Shown: piece by piece, positions 41,144-49,465 of the stretch | Layout: each line of letters opens with the position of its first letter | Position numbering within the stretch: the stretch's first letter is position 1 | NCBI RefSeq assembly: GCF_031326345.1 | Contig: NZ_CP133671.1 | Coordinates: 2,170,001 to 2,234,000 of the forward strand | Length of the DNA: 64,000 bases | Source of the DNA: Aureispira sp. CCB-E | GTDB lineage: Bacteria; Bacteroidota; Bacteroidia; Chitinophagales; Saprospiraceae | Direction: 5' to 3' | The notes under the pieces: generated by a model | What the model was told of the DNA's origin: nothing | Seen by the model: the letters and a program-made list of their open reading frames with translations, nothing else | Databases searched by the model: none | Made by a program: the position numbers and the translations under genes

Positions 41144-43570
41144 ATGAGTCAAGCTAAAACAAAAAATACTTCTCCTAAGTATTCCAAAAAGTTTCAACAA
41201 GAAGCTTTAGAAGATTTCAGAACAGTATGTATTAGTCGCGAAGCAAGTTTGCTAGGACGCAAGGAAGTTTTGACAGGAAAGGCTAAGTTTGGCATATTTG
41301 GAGCAGGCAAAGAAGTTGCTCAAGTAGCAATGGCAAGGGTGTTTAAGAATGGTGATTTTCGTTCAGGATATTACAGAGGTCAGACATTTATGTTGGCTTC
41401 TGGTTTGGCAACAGTCGAAAATTTATATGCTCAGTTGTATGCACATGCAGATCCCAAACATGAGCCTTTTTCTGCTGGTCGCCAGATGAATTCTCACTTT
41501 GCAACGCCTTTAGTCGATGAACAAGGAGAGTGGCTGGATCATACTGCTACCAAAAATGTTAGTGCAGATATTTCTCCAACGGCAGGACAAATGGCGCGTG
41601 CCTTAGGTTTAGCATTAGCCTCCAAAAAATATAGAACTTCTCCTGATTTGTCAACAGGGACGAACTTTTCGAAAGAGGGAAATGAAGTTTCTTTTTGTTG
41701 TATTGGAGATGCAAGTACTTCGGAGGGCGTATTTTGGGAAACCTTAAATGCTGCGGGAGTGATGCAAGTACCTCTAGCCGTTTTTGTATGGGATGATGGA
41801 TATGGTATTTCTGTTCCCAAAGAATATCAAACAACCAAAGGAAGTATCTCTGAAGCTTTAGCTGGTTTTCAACCTACTCAAGAAGGTGAAAAAGGGGTTG
41901 ATATCTATACCACCAAAGGGTGGAACTATGCTGAAATGCGTACAGTTTTTGAAAAAGGAATCGACAAAACCAGAGAAAATCATATACCTTGTTTGTTTCA
42001 TGTAGAAGAAGTCACACAACCACAAGGACATTCGACTTCTGGGTCTCATGAGCGTTACAAGGATGCTGAGCGTTTGAAATTCGAGAAAGAAAAAGATGGC
42101 ATTGTTCAAATGAAGCAATGGTTGATTGATGAAGGAATTTCGACTCTTGAAGAGCTAGACGCTATCCAAAAAGAGGCTAAAAAAGAAGTTCGTGCTTCTA
42201 TCAAAAAAGCTTGGAATGCGTTTAATGCGTCTATTCAATTTAATTTAAACAAAGCACAAGAGTTGTTAGGGCAACTTGTTAACGAAAGTGCACAAGCAGA
42301 AGCAATTGCTGCCATCAAAGAAAAATTAGCTAAAAGCTTGGACCCAACCCATAAGGATGTGGTTAAAGCTGTGCGTCAAGCACTGTATTTAGTTAAAAAT
42401 GAACAAGGCGCTGCTGTTCAAGCATTGGGCAACTGGGCAAATGAATTGATTGCAGAGCATACAGATTCTTATACTTCTAATTTATACAGTGCTTCTAAGT
42501 ATGCTGCTTTAAATATTCCTGAAGTACCCGCTCAATATAGCGATGATGCTCCTTTAAAAAATGGCTTTGAAATTCTAAATGCGTGTTTTGATTATCACTT
42601 GACCAATAACCCGAGCTTATTTGCTTTTGGTGAAGATGTTGGAAACATTGGAGATGTGAACCAAGGATTTGCTGGAATGCAGGCAAAACACGGCGAGGCA
42701 CGTGTCTTTGATACGGGAATCCGAGAGTGGACAATTATGGGGCAAGCTATAGGAATGTCTATGCGTGGATTGAGACCAATTGCTGAAATTCAATATTTAG
42801 ATTATCTAATCTATAGTTTATCGGCTCTGTCGGATGATTTGGCAACCGTACGCTATCGCTCTAATGCAATTCAAAAAGCACCTGCCATTATTCGAACTAG
42901 AGGGCATCGTTTGGAAGGAATTTGGCATTCTGGGTCACCAATTGGTTTGTTGTTGAATAGCTTGAAAGGGATTTGTCTTTTGGTGCCTAGAAATATGACA
43001 CAGGCAGCTGGTTTTTATAATACCATGTTGCAATCAGATGATCCTGCTTTGATTATTGAGTGTTTGAATGGCTATCGTTTGAAAGAGCAATTGCCAGACA
43101 ATGTACACGAATTTACAGTACCTGTGGGTGTTCCTGAAGTATTAAAAGCAGGAACAGATGTCACCTTGGTGACTTATGGCTCTTGTGTGCGTATTGCAGA
43201 GGCGGCTGTGAAGAAATTGGAAGCAGAGGGCATTTCGGTAGAGTTGATCGATGTACAGTCTCTAATGCCATTTGATGTCAACCACTTAATTGCAGATTCT
43301 CTTAAAAAGACCAACCGTTTGGTTTTGTTTGATGAAGATTTTGCAGGCGGAGCAACGGCTTATATGATGCACAAAATCTTGGTAGAACAAAAAGGATATT
43401 ATGCCTTGGATTCTGAACCTGTTAATATCCATGCCGCTGATGTGCGTCCTCCTTATGGATCAGATGGAGATTACTTTACAAAACCTAGTGTGGAAGATGT
43501 ATTTGAAAAAGTGTATGCGTTGATGCATGAAGCGCAGCCCGATCGTTTTCCTCCATTATACTTTATGTAA
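41144..43570 (+). CDS. 2-oxoacid dehydrogenase E1, fused alpha-beta
   Basis: This 808-residue protein joins the E1-alpha (residues ~20-390) and E1-beta (~460-808) chains of a thiamine-diphosphate 2-oxoacid dehydrogenase. The alpha half has the cofactor motif around CCIGDASTSEGVFWETLNAA (186-205) and VWDDGYGISVP; the beta half has FAFGEDVG, RVFDTGIREWTIMGQAIGMS and the transketolase C-terminal domain. Fused forms occur in Bacteroidota and are assigned to branched-chain or pyruvate-type complexes; the substrate is not certain. The E2 and E3 genes are not adjacent. A hairpin terminator follows. Confidence 0.92.
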   Translation: MSQAKTKNTSPKYSKKFQQEALEDFRTVCISREASLLGRKEVLTGKAKFGIFGAGKEVAQVAMARVFKNGDFRSGYYRGQTFMLASGLATVENLYAQLYAHADPKHEPFSAGRQMNSHFATPLVDEQGEWLDHTATKNVSADISPTAGQMARALGLALASKKYRTSPDLSTGTNFSKEGNEVSFCCIGDASTSEGVFWETLNAAGVMQVPLAVFVWDDGYGISVPKEYQTTKGSISEALAGFQPTQEGEKGVDIYTTKGWNYAEMRTVFEKGIDKTRENHIPCLFHVEEVTQPQGHSTSGSHERYKDAERLKFEKEKDGIVQMKQWLIDEGISTLEELDAIQKEAKKEVRASIKKAWNAFNASIQFNLNKAQELLGQLVNESAQAEAIAAIKEKLAKSLDPTHKDVVKAVRQALYLVKNEQGAAVQALGNWANELIAEHTDSYTSNLYSASKYAALNIPEVPAQYSDDAPLKNGFEILNACFDYHLTNNPSLFAFGEDVGNIGDVNQGFAGMQAKHGEARVFDTGIREWTIMGQAIGMSMRGLRPIAEIQYLDYLIYSLSALSDDLATVRYRSNAIQKAPAIIRTRGHRLEGIWHSGSPIGLLLNSLKGICLLVPRNMTQAAGFYNTMLQSDDPALIIECLNGYRLKEQLPDNVHEFTVPVGVPEVLKAGTDVTLVTYGSCVRIAEAAVKKLEAEGISVELIDVQSLMPFDVNHLIADSLKKTNRLVLFDEDFAGGATAYMMHKILVEQKGYYALDSEPVNIHAADVRPPYGSDGDYFTKPSVEDVFEKVYALMHEAQPDRFPPLYFM

Positions 43571-43599
43571 AAAAACTGAGTAAGTTATACGATAAATTT

Positions 43600-43632
43600 A
43601 AAGACTGATGCAACAAGTATCGGTCTTTTTCT
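43600..43632 (+). terminator. Stem-loop terminator after the E1 gene
   Basis: AAAGACTGAT (43600-43609) pairs with ATCGGTCTTT (43619-43628) with one G-U, followed by T. Confidence 0.75.
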
Positions 43633-43733
43633 GTTTAAATAAGATGGTTCTTTATAGCGTTTTACCCCAAAAACGGAGAAGGTTTGCCAACGAACCTATT
43701 GATTTCTTAACCTCTTAATATTTATTGTATACT

Positions 43734-44099
43734 ATGGTACATAAATTTATTGCATATCGTTCTGTTGAGTCAGAAGTTATTACGGCTATTCGTAATAATA
43801 AACATGAAGTATATTACGCTACGGAGTTAGATGCAGATACTTCGGAAGAAAAACTTTGCCAAAAAGCAAACGGTGAAGGCTATATTTTTTTGACAGGAGA
43901 TAAGGAATTTGCGCAAGATTTATATCAAAACCAACGGGTTCAATCTGGAATTATGTTAGTTGATGTTAAAGAAGATAATGTACACGCTAGAGCTAAAGTA
44001 GTCTTGGATGCGATAGCTAATCATGATGTACAACTGATTGGCAATTTTGCAACTGTAACAAAACAAAACGTACGCTTAAAAGCAATTCAACAAGCATAG
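43734..44099 (+). CDS. DUF5615-type PIN-like protein
   Basis: This protein of about 121 residues starts at MVHKFIAYRSVESEVITAIR (a Met three codons earlier is also possible). The pattern fits the DUF5615/Mut7-C PIN-like fold: an early acidic or polar site, NNKHEVYYATELDADTSEEK, CQKANGEGYIFLTGDKEFAQ (the TxDxxF block) and SGIMLVDVK. Family members are often nuclease toxins paired with a small DUF433 antitoxin. No such partner gene is seen upstream (43571-43733 has no frame), so it may be an orphan or a housekeeping member. The first acidic residue seems replaced (AYRS instead of ADEN), so activity is uncertain. Confidence 0.75.
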   Translation: MVHKFIAYRSVESEVITAIRNNKHEVYYATELDADTSEEKLCQKANGEGYIFLTGDKEFAQDLYQNQRVQSGIMLVDVKEDNVHARAKVVLDAIANHDVQLIGNFATVTKQNVRLKAIQQA

Positions 44100-44112
44100 C
44101 TTATCAATCACT

Positions 44113-44151
44113 CAAAGACCACGAAGGTAGCAACGTAGCGAACTATTACTA
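44113..44151. repeat. Dispersed element fragment, copy L
   Basis: GACCACGAAGGTAGCAACGT followed by AGCGAACTATTACTA matches the CCACGAAGTAGCAGCGTAGC module of copy K with small changes. It lies between the PIN-like and DUF2141 genes. Confidence 0.55.
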
Positions 44152-44179
44152 GCATTAAAACATAATAATTTCTAAAACA

Positions 44180-44629
44180 ATGAAACCAATCTGCATTTTT
44201 TTACTATCTACTATTGCCTTATTTTTTTCTACGGCTTTTTCATGGTCTTACTTAGATAATACCCCCATCGTAGAAGTTGTGATTACCAATATCCGAAACA
44301 ATAAAGGAAACTTGGTGTTGGGATTTTATAAAGATGGCAAGTCTTTTTCGAAGCGAACACCATTTATGAGTAAAGTGGTAGAAAAAACAACCATGAAAAA
44401 CGGAATAGTCAAGTTTTCATTACCTTTACCTGCTGGAAAATATGGCATTGCTTTATTGGATGATGAAAATAAAAATGGTAAAGCGGATTATGGTTTTTTA
44501 TTACCAATAGAAGGGTTTGGTTTCTCAGACTATTATCACAGTGGGGTGTTGGCTCCAACGTTTAACGATTTTGATTTTGAGGTGGGCAATACAGATAAAT
44601 CCGTTACCGTGAAATTAAAATATATGTAA
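44180..44629 (+). CDS. DUF2141 secreted protein
   Basis: This 149-residue protein has a signal peptide (to about STAFS) and a DUF2141 domain: VEVVITNIRNNKGNLVLGFY, AGKYGIALLDDENKNGKADY and GFLLPIEGFGFSDYY, with the DxNxNGK loop seen in the family. It is a small beta-sandwich exported to the periplasm or outside. Function unknown. The CorA gene starts 20 bases after its stop, so the two are probably co-transcribed. Confidence 0.9.
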   Translation: MKPICIFLLSTIALFFSTAFSWSYLDNTPIVEVVITNIRNNKGNLVLGFYKDGKSFSKRTPFMSKVVEKTTMKNGIVKFSLPLPAGKYGIALLDDENKNGKADYGFLLPIEGFGFSDYYHSGVLAPTFNDFDFEVGNTDKSVTVKLKYM

Positions 44630-44648
44630 GTGTAAGTAGACAACTCCC

Positions 44649-45602
44649 ATGATAGAACTTTATTTTAAAGATAATCAGGTTAAGAAGGTCCAGTCTGTAG
44701 ATGAAATTACCTACCAATTAACAGATTTGTTCAACGTACGAATTATTGATTTTTCTCAAAATGAGTTAAATGCTTTGGCGCAAAAGTTTGGATTAAATCT
44801 AACGATATTCAATCAAAAAGAGGACATAGAAATCAGTTCGCACTTCTTAAATTTGTCCAACCAATTGGTATTTAATTTTTCAATCCCTAGCTATTCTTCC
44901 CAAGTGTTTTTTGAAGAAGAAGAAGTATTTATTATTATCAAAAGTAACGTTGTCTTTTATTTTTTGACCACAAAAATGGATCGAAATCTGACAAATTTGA
45001 CAAAGTCTCGTTATGATTTTGATAGTATTAATTTTAATTCTCACTTGGAGCATTTCGTTTTTCAGATAGGTGTCATCTCTGATTACTATGCTGATTTAAC
45101 AGAGCTAATTTCAAAAAGAATTAAGCAGCTTTTTTTAAAAACGTTAGAAGCCAAGCAATTTGTAGAGAATGATTTGGATTTGATTACAAGACTCAATTTT
45201 AACAATCTACTGGTAAAAGAATCGATTAATAACTTTCAGCGCATTTTAATACTATTAATTCGTAGTGGTGATCGAGAAAAAATCATTAATCAACGAATAG
45301 GAGTAGAACTAGATGATATTGCCGTTATAACAGAACATTTGCAATATAATTTTGAACGATTGGATGATCTGAAAGAAAATATTAATAGTAAGATTGATCT
45401 AGAGCAAAATAGAATTTTTAAGAGTCTGACCATTATAACGGTTTGTATTTCCTTGCCAACATTAATTGCAGCCATTTATGGGATGAATTTTCAACAAATG
45501 CCAGAATTACATTGGCAGTATGGTTACCCCTTGTCACTAGCATTAATGGGCAGCAGTTTCTTGGCAGCAATTGCCTTTTTTAAACTAAAAAAATGGCTAT
45601 AA
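44649..45602 (+). CDS. CorA-family divalent metal transporter
   Basis: This 317-residue protein has a long cytoplasmic region with helices (about 1-255) and two C-terminal membrane helices. The signature GMN motif of CorA is at residues 278-280 (IYGMNF), followed by MPELHWQYGYPLSLALMGSS. Mg2+ is the usual substrate; Co2+, Ni2+ or Zn2+ are possible. It forms a pentamer in the inner membrane. It is probably in one transcript with the DUF2141 gene just upstream. Confidence 0.93.
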   Translation: MIELYFKDNQVKKVQSVDEITYQLTDLFNVRIIDFSQNELNALAQKFGLNLTIFNQKEDIEISSHFLNLSNQLVFNFSIPSYSSQVFFEEEEVFIIIKSNVVFYFLTTKMDRNLTNLTKSRYDFDSINFNSHLEHFVFQIGVISDYYADLTELISKRIKQLFLKTLEAKQFVENDLDLITRLNFNNLLVKESINNFQRILILLIRSGDREKIINQRIGVELDDIAVITEHLQYNFERLDDLKENINSKIDLEQNRIFKSLTIITVCISLPTLIAAIYGMNFQQMPELHWQYGYPLSLALMGSSFLAAIAFFKLKKWL

Positions 45603-45610
45603 CTAACTTC

Positions 45611-45654
45611 AATAGCTCGTTAAAACCACGAAGTAGCAGCGTAGCTAACTACTA
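45611..45654. repeat. Dispersed element, copy K (short, clean)
   Basis: AATAGCTCGTTAAAACCACG followed by AAGTAGCAGCGTAGCTAACT and ACTA gives the clearest short form. It begins with the AATAGTTCGTT arm of copy B and ends in the GCTAACTACTA end shared by F, H and E. Confidence 0.65.
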
Positions 45655-45679
45655 AACTTGTAAGCATAATTAAATTAGA

Positions 45680-46405
45680 ATGGGGAAAATTTATCACTTA
45701 GCAAAACTAATCATACTTGTAGTTGTTGTGCTAACGAACAGTAGTTTTCAAGCTAAAAATAGTACAATGAAAAATATAAAAATAACTTATTATTACGATG
45801 CCTTATGTGGTTGGTGTTTTGGTTTTAGCCCTGTTTTTAAGGAAATTCATAAAACCTACCATGCCAAAATAGATTTTGAGGTAATTAGTGGCGGATTGTT
45901 TTTGGGAGATAGAGTAGGACCTATTAATGAAGTTGCTCCTTATATAAAAGCGGGAGCGTACAAAACGGTAGAGTCTACAACAGGAGTAATCTTTGGAAAG
46001 GGCTTTGTTGAGCGTGGTTTGGAACAGGGAAATATGATTATGAATTCCTTGTATCCTGCAATGGCATTGTGTGTGGTGAAATCTGATTCCCCTCAACAGG
46101 TAATTCCTTTTGTGGGGCTATTGCATCAAGCTTTCTATGTGGATGGGAAAAACCCTGAAGATATCGAGATGTATGGAGACTATGCTGCTCGGTTGGGTAT
46201 CAATAAAGCTGTGTTTAATGAGAAAATGCAACTAGAGGTTTTTCAAAAGCAAGCCTTAGAAGAGTTTAGCTTGTCAAGCCAACAGAATATTGGTGGATTT
46301 CCTGCGCTAGTATTGGAAGTAGGAGGCAAGAAAACAATATTGTCTAGTGGATATACTTCTTATGAAGTATTAGAGCGAAAAATAGAGGCAATTTTAATAG
46401 ATTAA
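45680..46405 (+). CDS. DsbA-family thiol oxidoreductase-like protein
   Basis: This 241-residue protein has an N-terminal hydrophobic signal (about 8-26) and the active site CGWC (43-46, in YYYDALCGWCFGFSPVFKEI), followed by the helical insert and a C-terminal GGFPALVLEVGGKKTILSSG with the cis-Pro of the thioredoxin fold. It resembles DsbA/FrnE-like proteins. A role in disulphide formation in the periplasm is likely if the signal is real; an alternative start at MKNIKITYYYDALCG (Met 30) would give a cytoplasmic FrnE-type enzyme. Copy K lies just upstream. Confidence 0.88.
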   Translation: MGKIYHLAKLIILVVVVLTNSSFQAKNSTMKNIKITYYYDALCGWCFGFSPVFKEIHKTYHAKIDFEVISGGLFLGDRVGPINEVAPYIKAGAYKTVESTTGVIFGKGFVERGLEQGNMIMNSLYPAMALCVVKSDSPQQVIPFVGLLHQAFYVDGKNPEDIEMYGDYAARLGINKAVFNEKMQLEVFQKQALEEFSLSSQQNIGGFPALVLEVGGKKTILSSGYTSYEVLERKIEAILID

Positions 46406-46443
46406 TCCTAGGGAATAAACTGCTCAATACGGTTGTCAAAAAA

Positions 46444-46486
46444 GAAAAATTGGAGTCTATTGTTATGTCATAGGCTCCAATTTTTT
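46444..46486. terminator. Bidirectional stem-loop terminator
   Basis: AAAAATTGGAGTCTA (46444-46458) pairs with TAGGCTCCAATTTTT (46470-46484) with one G-U, flanked by A- and T-runs, between convergent genes. Confidence 0.9.
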
Positions 46487-46493
46487 AGTGTCA

Positions 46494-47981
46494 TTAATTA
46501 TCTTGTAGAATTAATTTCCCTGTGTATTGTTTTTGTTGTTGCGTATTCGTAAGTTGATAAAAATAGACGCCAGAAAGTAACGTTCCTTTGTGCAATAGAT
46601 GTGTTGCTTTTTGGATAGGAGTAGAGCGGACAACTTTTCCTGTTACATCTAGCAACCGCAACGACCAATTGTCCATCGCATCAAAGTTTTTAATTTGGAG
46701 GGTCGCAGTTTCTGTCAATGGATTTGGAAAGATTTGAATGGTCTGTTCTTCATTCGCAATCGTAGGAATATTTAGAAACGTCGAGCAGTTAACAGGAATG
46801 CCCCATGTTTCATTGCCCTTTTTGTAATAAACAGGCATGTTTTTTCGAGCAGGACTATTCACAAAAGGACCGCCAATGCCCTCAATCCAAATTTGGGGCC
46901 AAACGTCAAAGTAGAATGTCCAGCAGTTATTGAACGTATCATAATAAAAATAATTGAAAGTAACTTTTTGTCTTCGGAGACTTGCAAAATTTCTGACAGA
47001 GGTCACACTAAAACCAGAAGAATCTGGTGCAAGCTCATGGGTAAGTTGCCCCAAATTATTCACATCAGTGGATACAATAACTCTTTGTACAACAGTATCT
47101 GTTAAAAATGTAGTATCCTGTTTTCCTTGCATTGCATCGTTGTCAATCCTTGCAATGCAATCTTCATACGTATAGGTAATGGTATCTTGATTGGTTGATA
47201 CTGTTTTGCTAAGTACGGTACGAATAGTTTTGTGCTTACCAAAAATCCAAGGAGTTGCTTGAGGACGATACTCACCAGTAGTATGAATTTCGTCACCAAC
47301 ATTAAAATTAAAAAAGTCGATGTGGGTTGGGTTGTTAATACCAATATTAGGCTGGGCGCTACTCCCTACCAACTGGTAAGGAATGGTATCATTAGGGAAG
47401 GTATGGAAATCAAAAAATTGCACCCAACCATTTTGCTTAGAAAATTGCAAAACTTTAGTATTCATCGGATGAACGATAATATTGTTGGCTGCATCTTTTG
47501 CTTGCAAATGAATTGTTTTGATACTATCTAAATGGTTTAATATCGTGGCGGTATCAATACTAACTAAAGTCCCTTCTATATAGTCTCCATTTCCAAATTT
47601 ATATATAGTCCAAGTATCGTTCAAAGGAGCTAAGCTTTTGATGACAATACTATCCAATTGCTTGTTAAAAAAAACATAATCCCCGTTATTAGAGGCAATT
47701 ATTTGATGACCTACCCAAGATGAGTCGTTATGATCTGCAAGGCAGAGTGAGCTGGTAGGAGTTTCTTCTAATATTTTATGATTATAATAATATGTTTCTG
47801 CCCCTTGAGTGACCGAAGTGTCAATTCGTATAGAGCGAATTTCTTGATGATAATTGGGACTGCCTGTAGTGTGAGCATATAAAAAGTGCTGCTCGTTGGT
47901 CGGTAGAATGAGTTGGTAGTTTTGTGCGTAGGATATGGTTGCAAGGAGCACAAAACAGACCGATAGAAATTGTTTTTTCAT
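46494..47981 (-). CDS. Secreted protein with T9SS type A signal
   Basis: This 495-residue protein has a signal peptide (to about ISYAQ) and a long beta-rich region without a recognised domain, with frequent DT and NDT turns. The last ~75 residues are a T9SS type A sorting domain (IFPNPLTETATLQIKNFDAM, LLDVTGKVVRS, LLSGVYFYQLT). It should be exported to the surface by T9SS. The substrate or partner is unknown. It converges on the DsbA-like gene with a shared terminator. Confidence 0.85.
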   Translation of the reverse strand: MKKQFLSVCFVLLATISYAQNYQLILPTNEQHFLYAHTTGSPNYHQEIRSIRIDTSVTQGAETYYYNHKILEETPTSSLCLADHNDSSWVGHQIIASNNGDYVFFNKQLDSIVIKSLAPLNDTWTIYKFGNGDYIEGTLVSIDTATILNHLDSIKTIHLQAKDAANNIIVHPMNTKVLQFSKQNGWVQFFDFHTFPNDTIPYQLVGSSAQPNIGINNPTHIDFFNFNVGDEIHTTGEYRPQATPWIFGKHKTIRTVLSKTVSTNQDTITYTYEDCIARIDNDAMQGKQDTTFLTDTVVQRVIVSTDVNNLGQLTHELAPDSSGFSVTSVRNFASLRRQKVTFNYFYYDTFNNCWTFYFDVWPQIWIEGIGGPFVNSPARKNMPVYYKKGNETWGIPVNCSTFLNIPTIANEEQTIQIFPNPLTETATLQIKNFDAMDNWSLRLLDVTGKVVRSTPIQKATHLLHKGTLLSGVYFYQLTNTQQQKQYTGKLILQDN

Positions 47982-48212
47982 TGTACTGTTTATTTAATTA
48001 TTTAAGAATAAAAATCTTTCCAACTTTTGTAGATTGACGGTTGAATAAGCAGCAGGTTACCAAATGACAGTGTGCTGTGTACTGCTTTTAATCATAACAA
48101 TATAGTAGATTAATAAATTAAATTAAAAGATTTAATAGGTTGGAAATTAATGTATAGTGGATGTAATGTGTAACTAAAATAGAGACATTAATTTAAAAAG
48201 CCAAGTATAGAA

Positions 48213-48299
48213 GTTAATACTCCGTTGATTTTTTAGTTTTCCTACGAACCCGTAGCGCTCACGAAGTAAACTAATACGATTTTTCAACGGAGTAATGAG
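48213..48299. repeat. Dispersed palindromic element, copy D (internal deletion of C)
   Basis: It has the same outer arms as copy C (TACTCCGTTGA and TCAACGGAGTA) and the same right flank (AAACTAATACGATTTTTCAA), but lacks the inner hairpin: the module AGCGCTCACGAAGTAA joins directly to the right arm. It lies in the 464-base gap before the AraC gene. The rest of the gap shows a TATATTTG box at 48433-48440 and nothing else. Confidence 0.9.
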
Positions 48300-48432
48300 A
48301 AGTAAGATTTATCTATGGATTTTAAGAGGTAATCGGTAGGCTATTTCCTCCTATTAATAAGCTAAAACTCTTTTGACAGAAAAAAGCAAGTATTTTGATA
48401 AGTAAAGGCAAATAAGTTGGTTGTAAATGAAT

Positions 48433-48440
48433 TATATTTG
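48433..48440 (+). promoter_or_regulatory. Putative -7 box (TATATTTG) at the AraC gene
   Basis: TATATTTG fits TAnnTTTG and lies only 6 bases before ATG 48446. A transcript starting about 7 bases after it would begin at or after that ATG, which favours the second ATG at 48461 as the true start. No good -33 TTG was found at the usual spacing. Confidence 0.35.
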
Positions 48441-48445
48441 AATCT

Positions 48446-49276
48446 ATGGAAAAAACAATAATGAAAACAATCGAGTGCGAACAGATGCAAATTGCAGCAT
48501 CAGTAGAAGCACTACTAGTAGAACCGCACACAATTTATTATCCTAGCAATGTCTTGATTTATTTGCAAGAAGGGCAAATGACCTTGGAACGGAATGAGGA
48601 AGTTTATATTATTGCCAAAGGCTCTTTTGCTTTAATTCGTAAGTATACTAATGGACAGTGTTTTAAGACTTGGGGCGAAGGGGAGTCCTGTGCTAGAATG
48701 ATTGCTTTCGTTTTGCAAGATGAATTTCTACAAAAAGTCATACAAAACTTACCTGTTCAAAGCAATACTTTGGAACGTGTAGAGTGTGTTGTCCATTTGC
48801 CCTACAATACGTTGCTAAAAGGATTAATGGATTCAATATGGGCATATGTAGAAGGCAATTTGACATTAGATCGTCAAATGGTTGAGCTAAAAACAATGGA
48901 AGCGTTGATGGCTATTGCTCAATCACGCCCTGATTTGTTGACTGTTTTAAAAGAATACACAAGACCTGAACGAGCGGATTTAGAAAGTTTTATGCAGCAC
49001 AATTTTATATACAACATACCACTCGAAAAACTTGCTAGAATGGCAGGGCGTAGTCTTTCTACGTTTAATAGAGAATTTAAGGCTATTTACCAACAATCTC
49101 CACACAAATGGATTAAGCAGCAACGTTTGGAAATGGCAAAGCGCTTGTTAATCCAAACCCAGAAGACTCCTTCAGATGTTTATTTGGAAGTGGGATTTGA
49201 AGATTTGGCACACTTTAGTCGTTCATTTAAGACGTATTTTGGAAAAAATCCTTCTGAGATAAAGAAAATGCTGTAA
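48446..49276 (+). CDS. AraC-family transcriptional regulator
   Basis: This protein has up to 276 residues. The N-terminal part (about 1-165) is a cupin-like or sensor region (IYLQEGQMTLERNEEVYIIA). The C-terminal HTH_18 domain has two helix-turn-helix units: LEKLARMAGRSLSTFNREFK and PSDVYLEVGFEDLAHFSRSF, ending in YFGKNPSEIKKML. The start is either 48446 or 48461. The inducer and target are unknown; the gene has no operon partner. Confidence 0.9.
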   Translation: MEKTIMKTIECEQMQIAASVEALLVEPHTIYYPSNVLIYLQEGQMTLERNEEVYIIAKGSFALIRKYTNGQCFKTWGEGESCARMIAFVLQDEFLQKVIQNLPVQSNTLERVECVVHLPYNTLLKGLMDSIWAYVEGNLTLDRQMVELKTMEALMAIAQSRPDLLTVLKEYTRPERADLESFMQHNFIYNIPLEKLARMAGRSLSTFNREFKAIYQQSPHKWIKQQRLEMAKRLLIQTQKTPSDVYLEVGFEDLAHFSRSFKTYFGKNPSEIKKML

Positions 49277-49337
49277 AGGTGCGTCGCAATGATTAGCCCA
49301 ATAAGTTGGTAGATGCCTTGTCGGAGCATTATTGATA

Positions 49338-49381
49338 ACTCCGTATATGTTTTGTTACAATAGCAAAAGCATATACGGAGT
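49338..49381. terminator. Long hairpin after the AraC gene
   Basis: ACTCCGTATATG (49338-49349) pairs perfectly with CATATACGGAGT (49370-49381), and an inner TTTTG/CAAAA extends the stem. No strong T-run follows, so it may be a terminator or a regulatory hairpin. Confidence 0.55.
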
Positions 49382-49465
49382 ATTGTAAAAGGGGATGTTA
49401 GTGACGTTCAAAAAATACGTTTTCAAAAAGATTAGGCAAATTGAAAGATTATTTTTTATCGTTAC

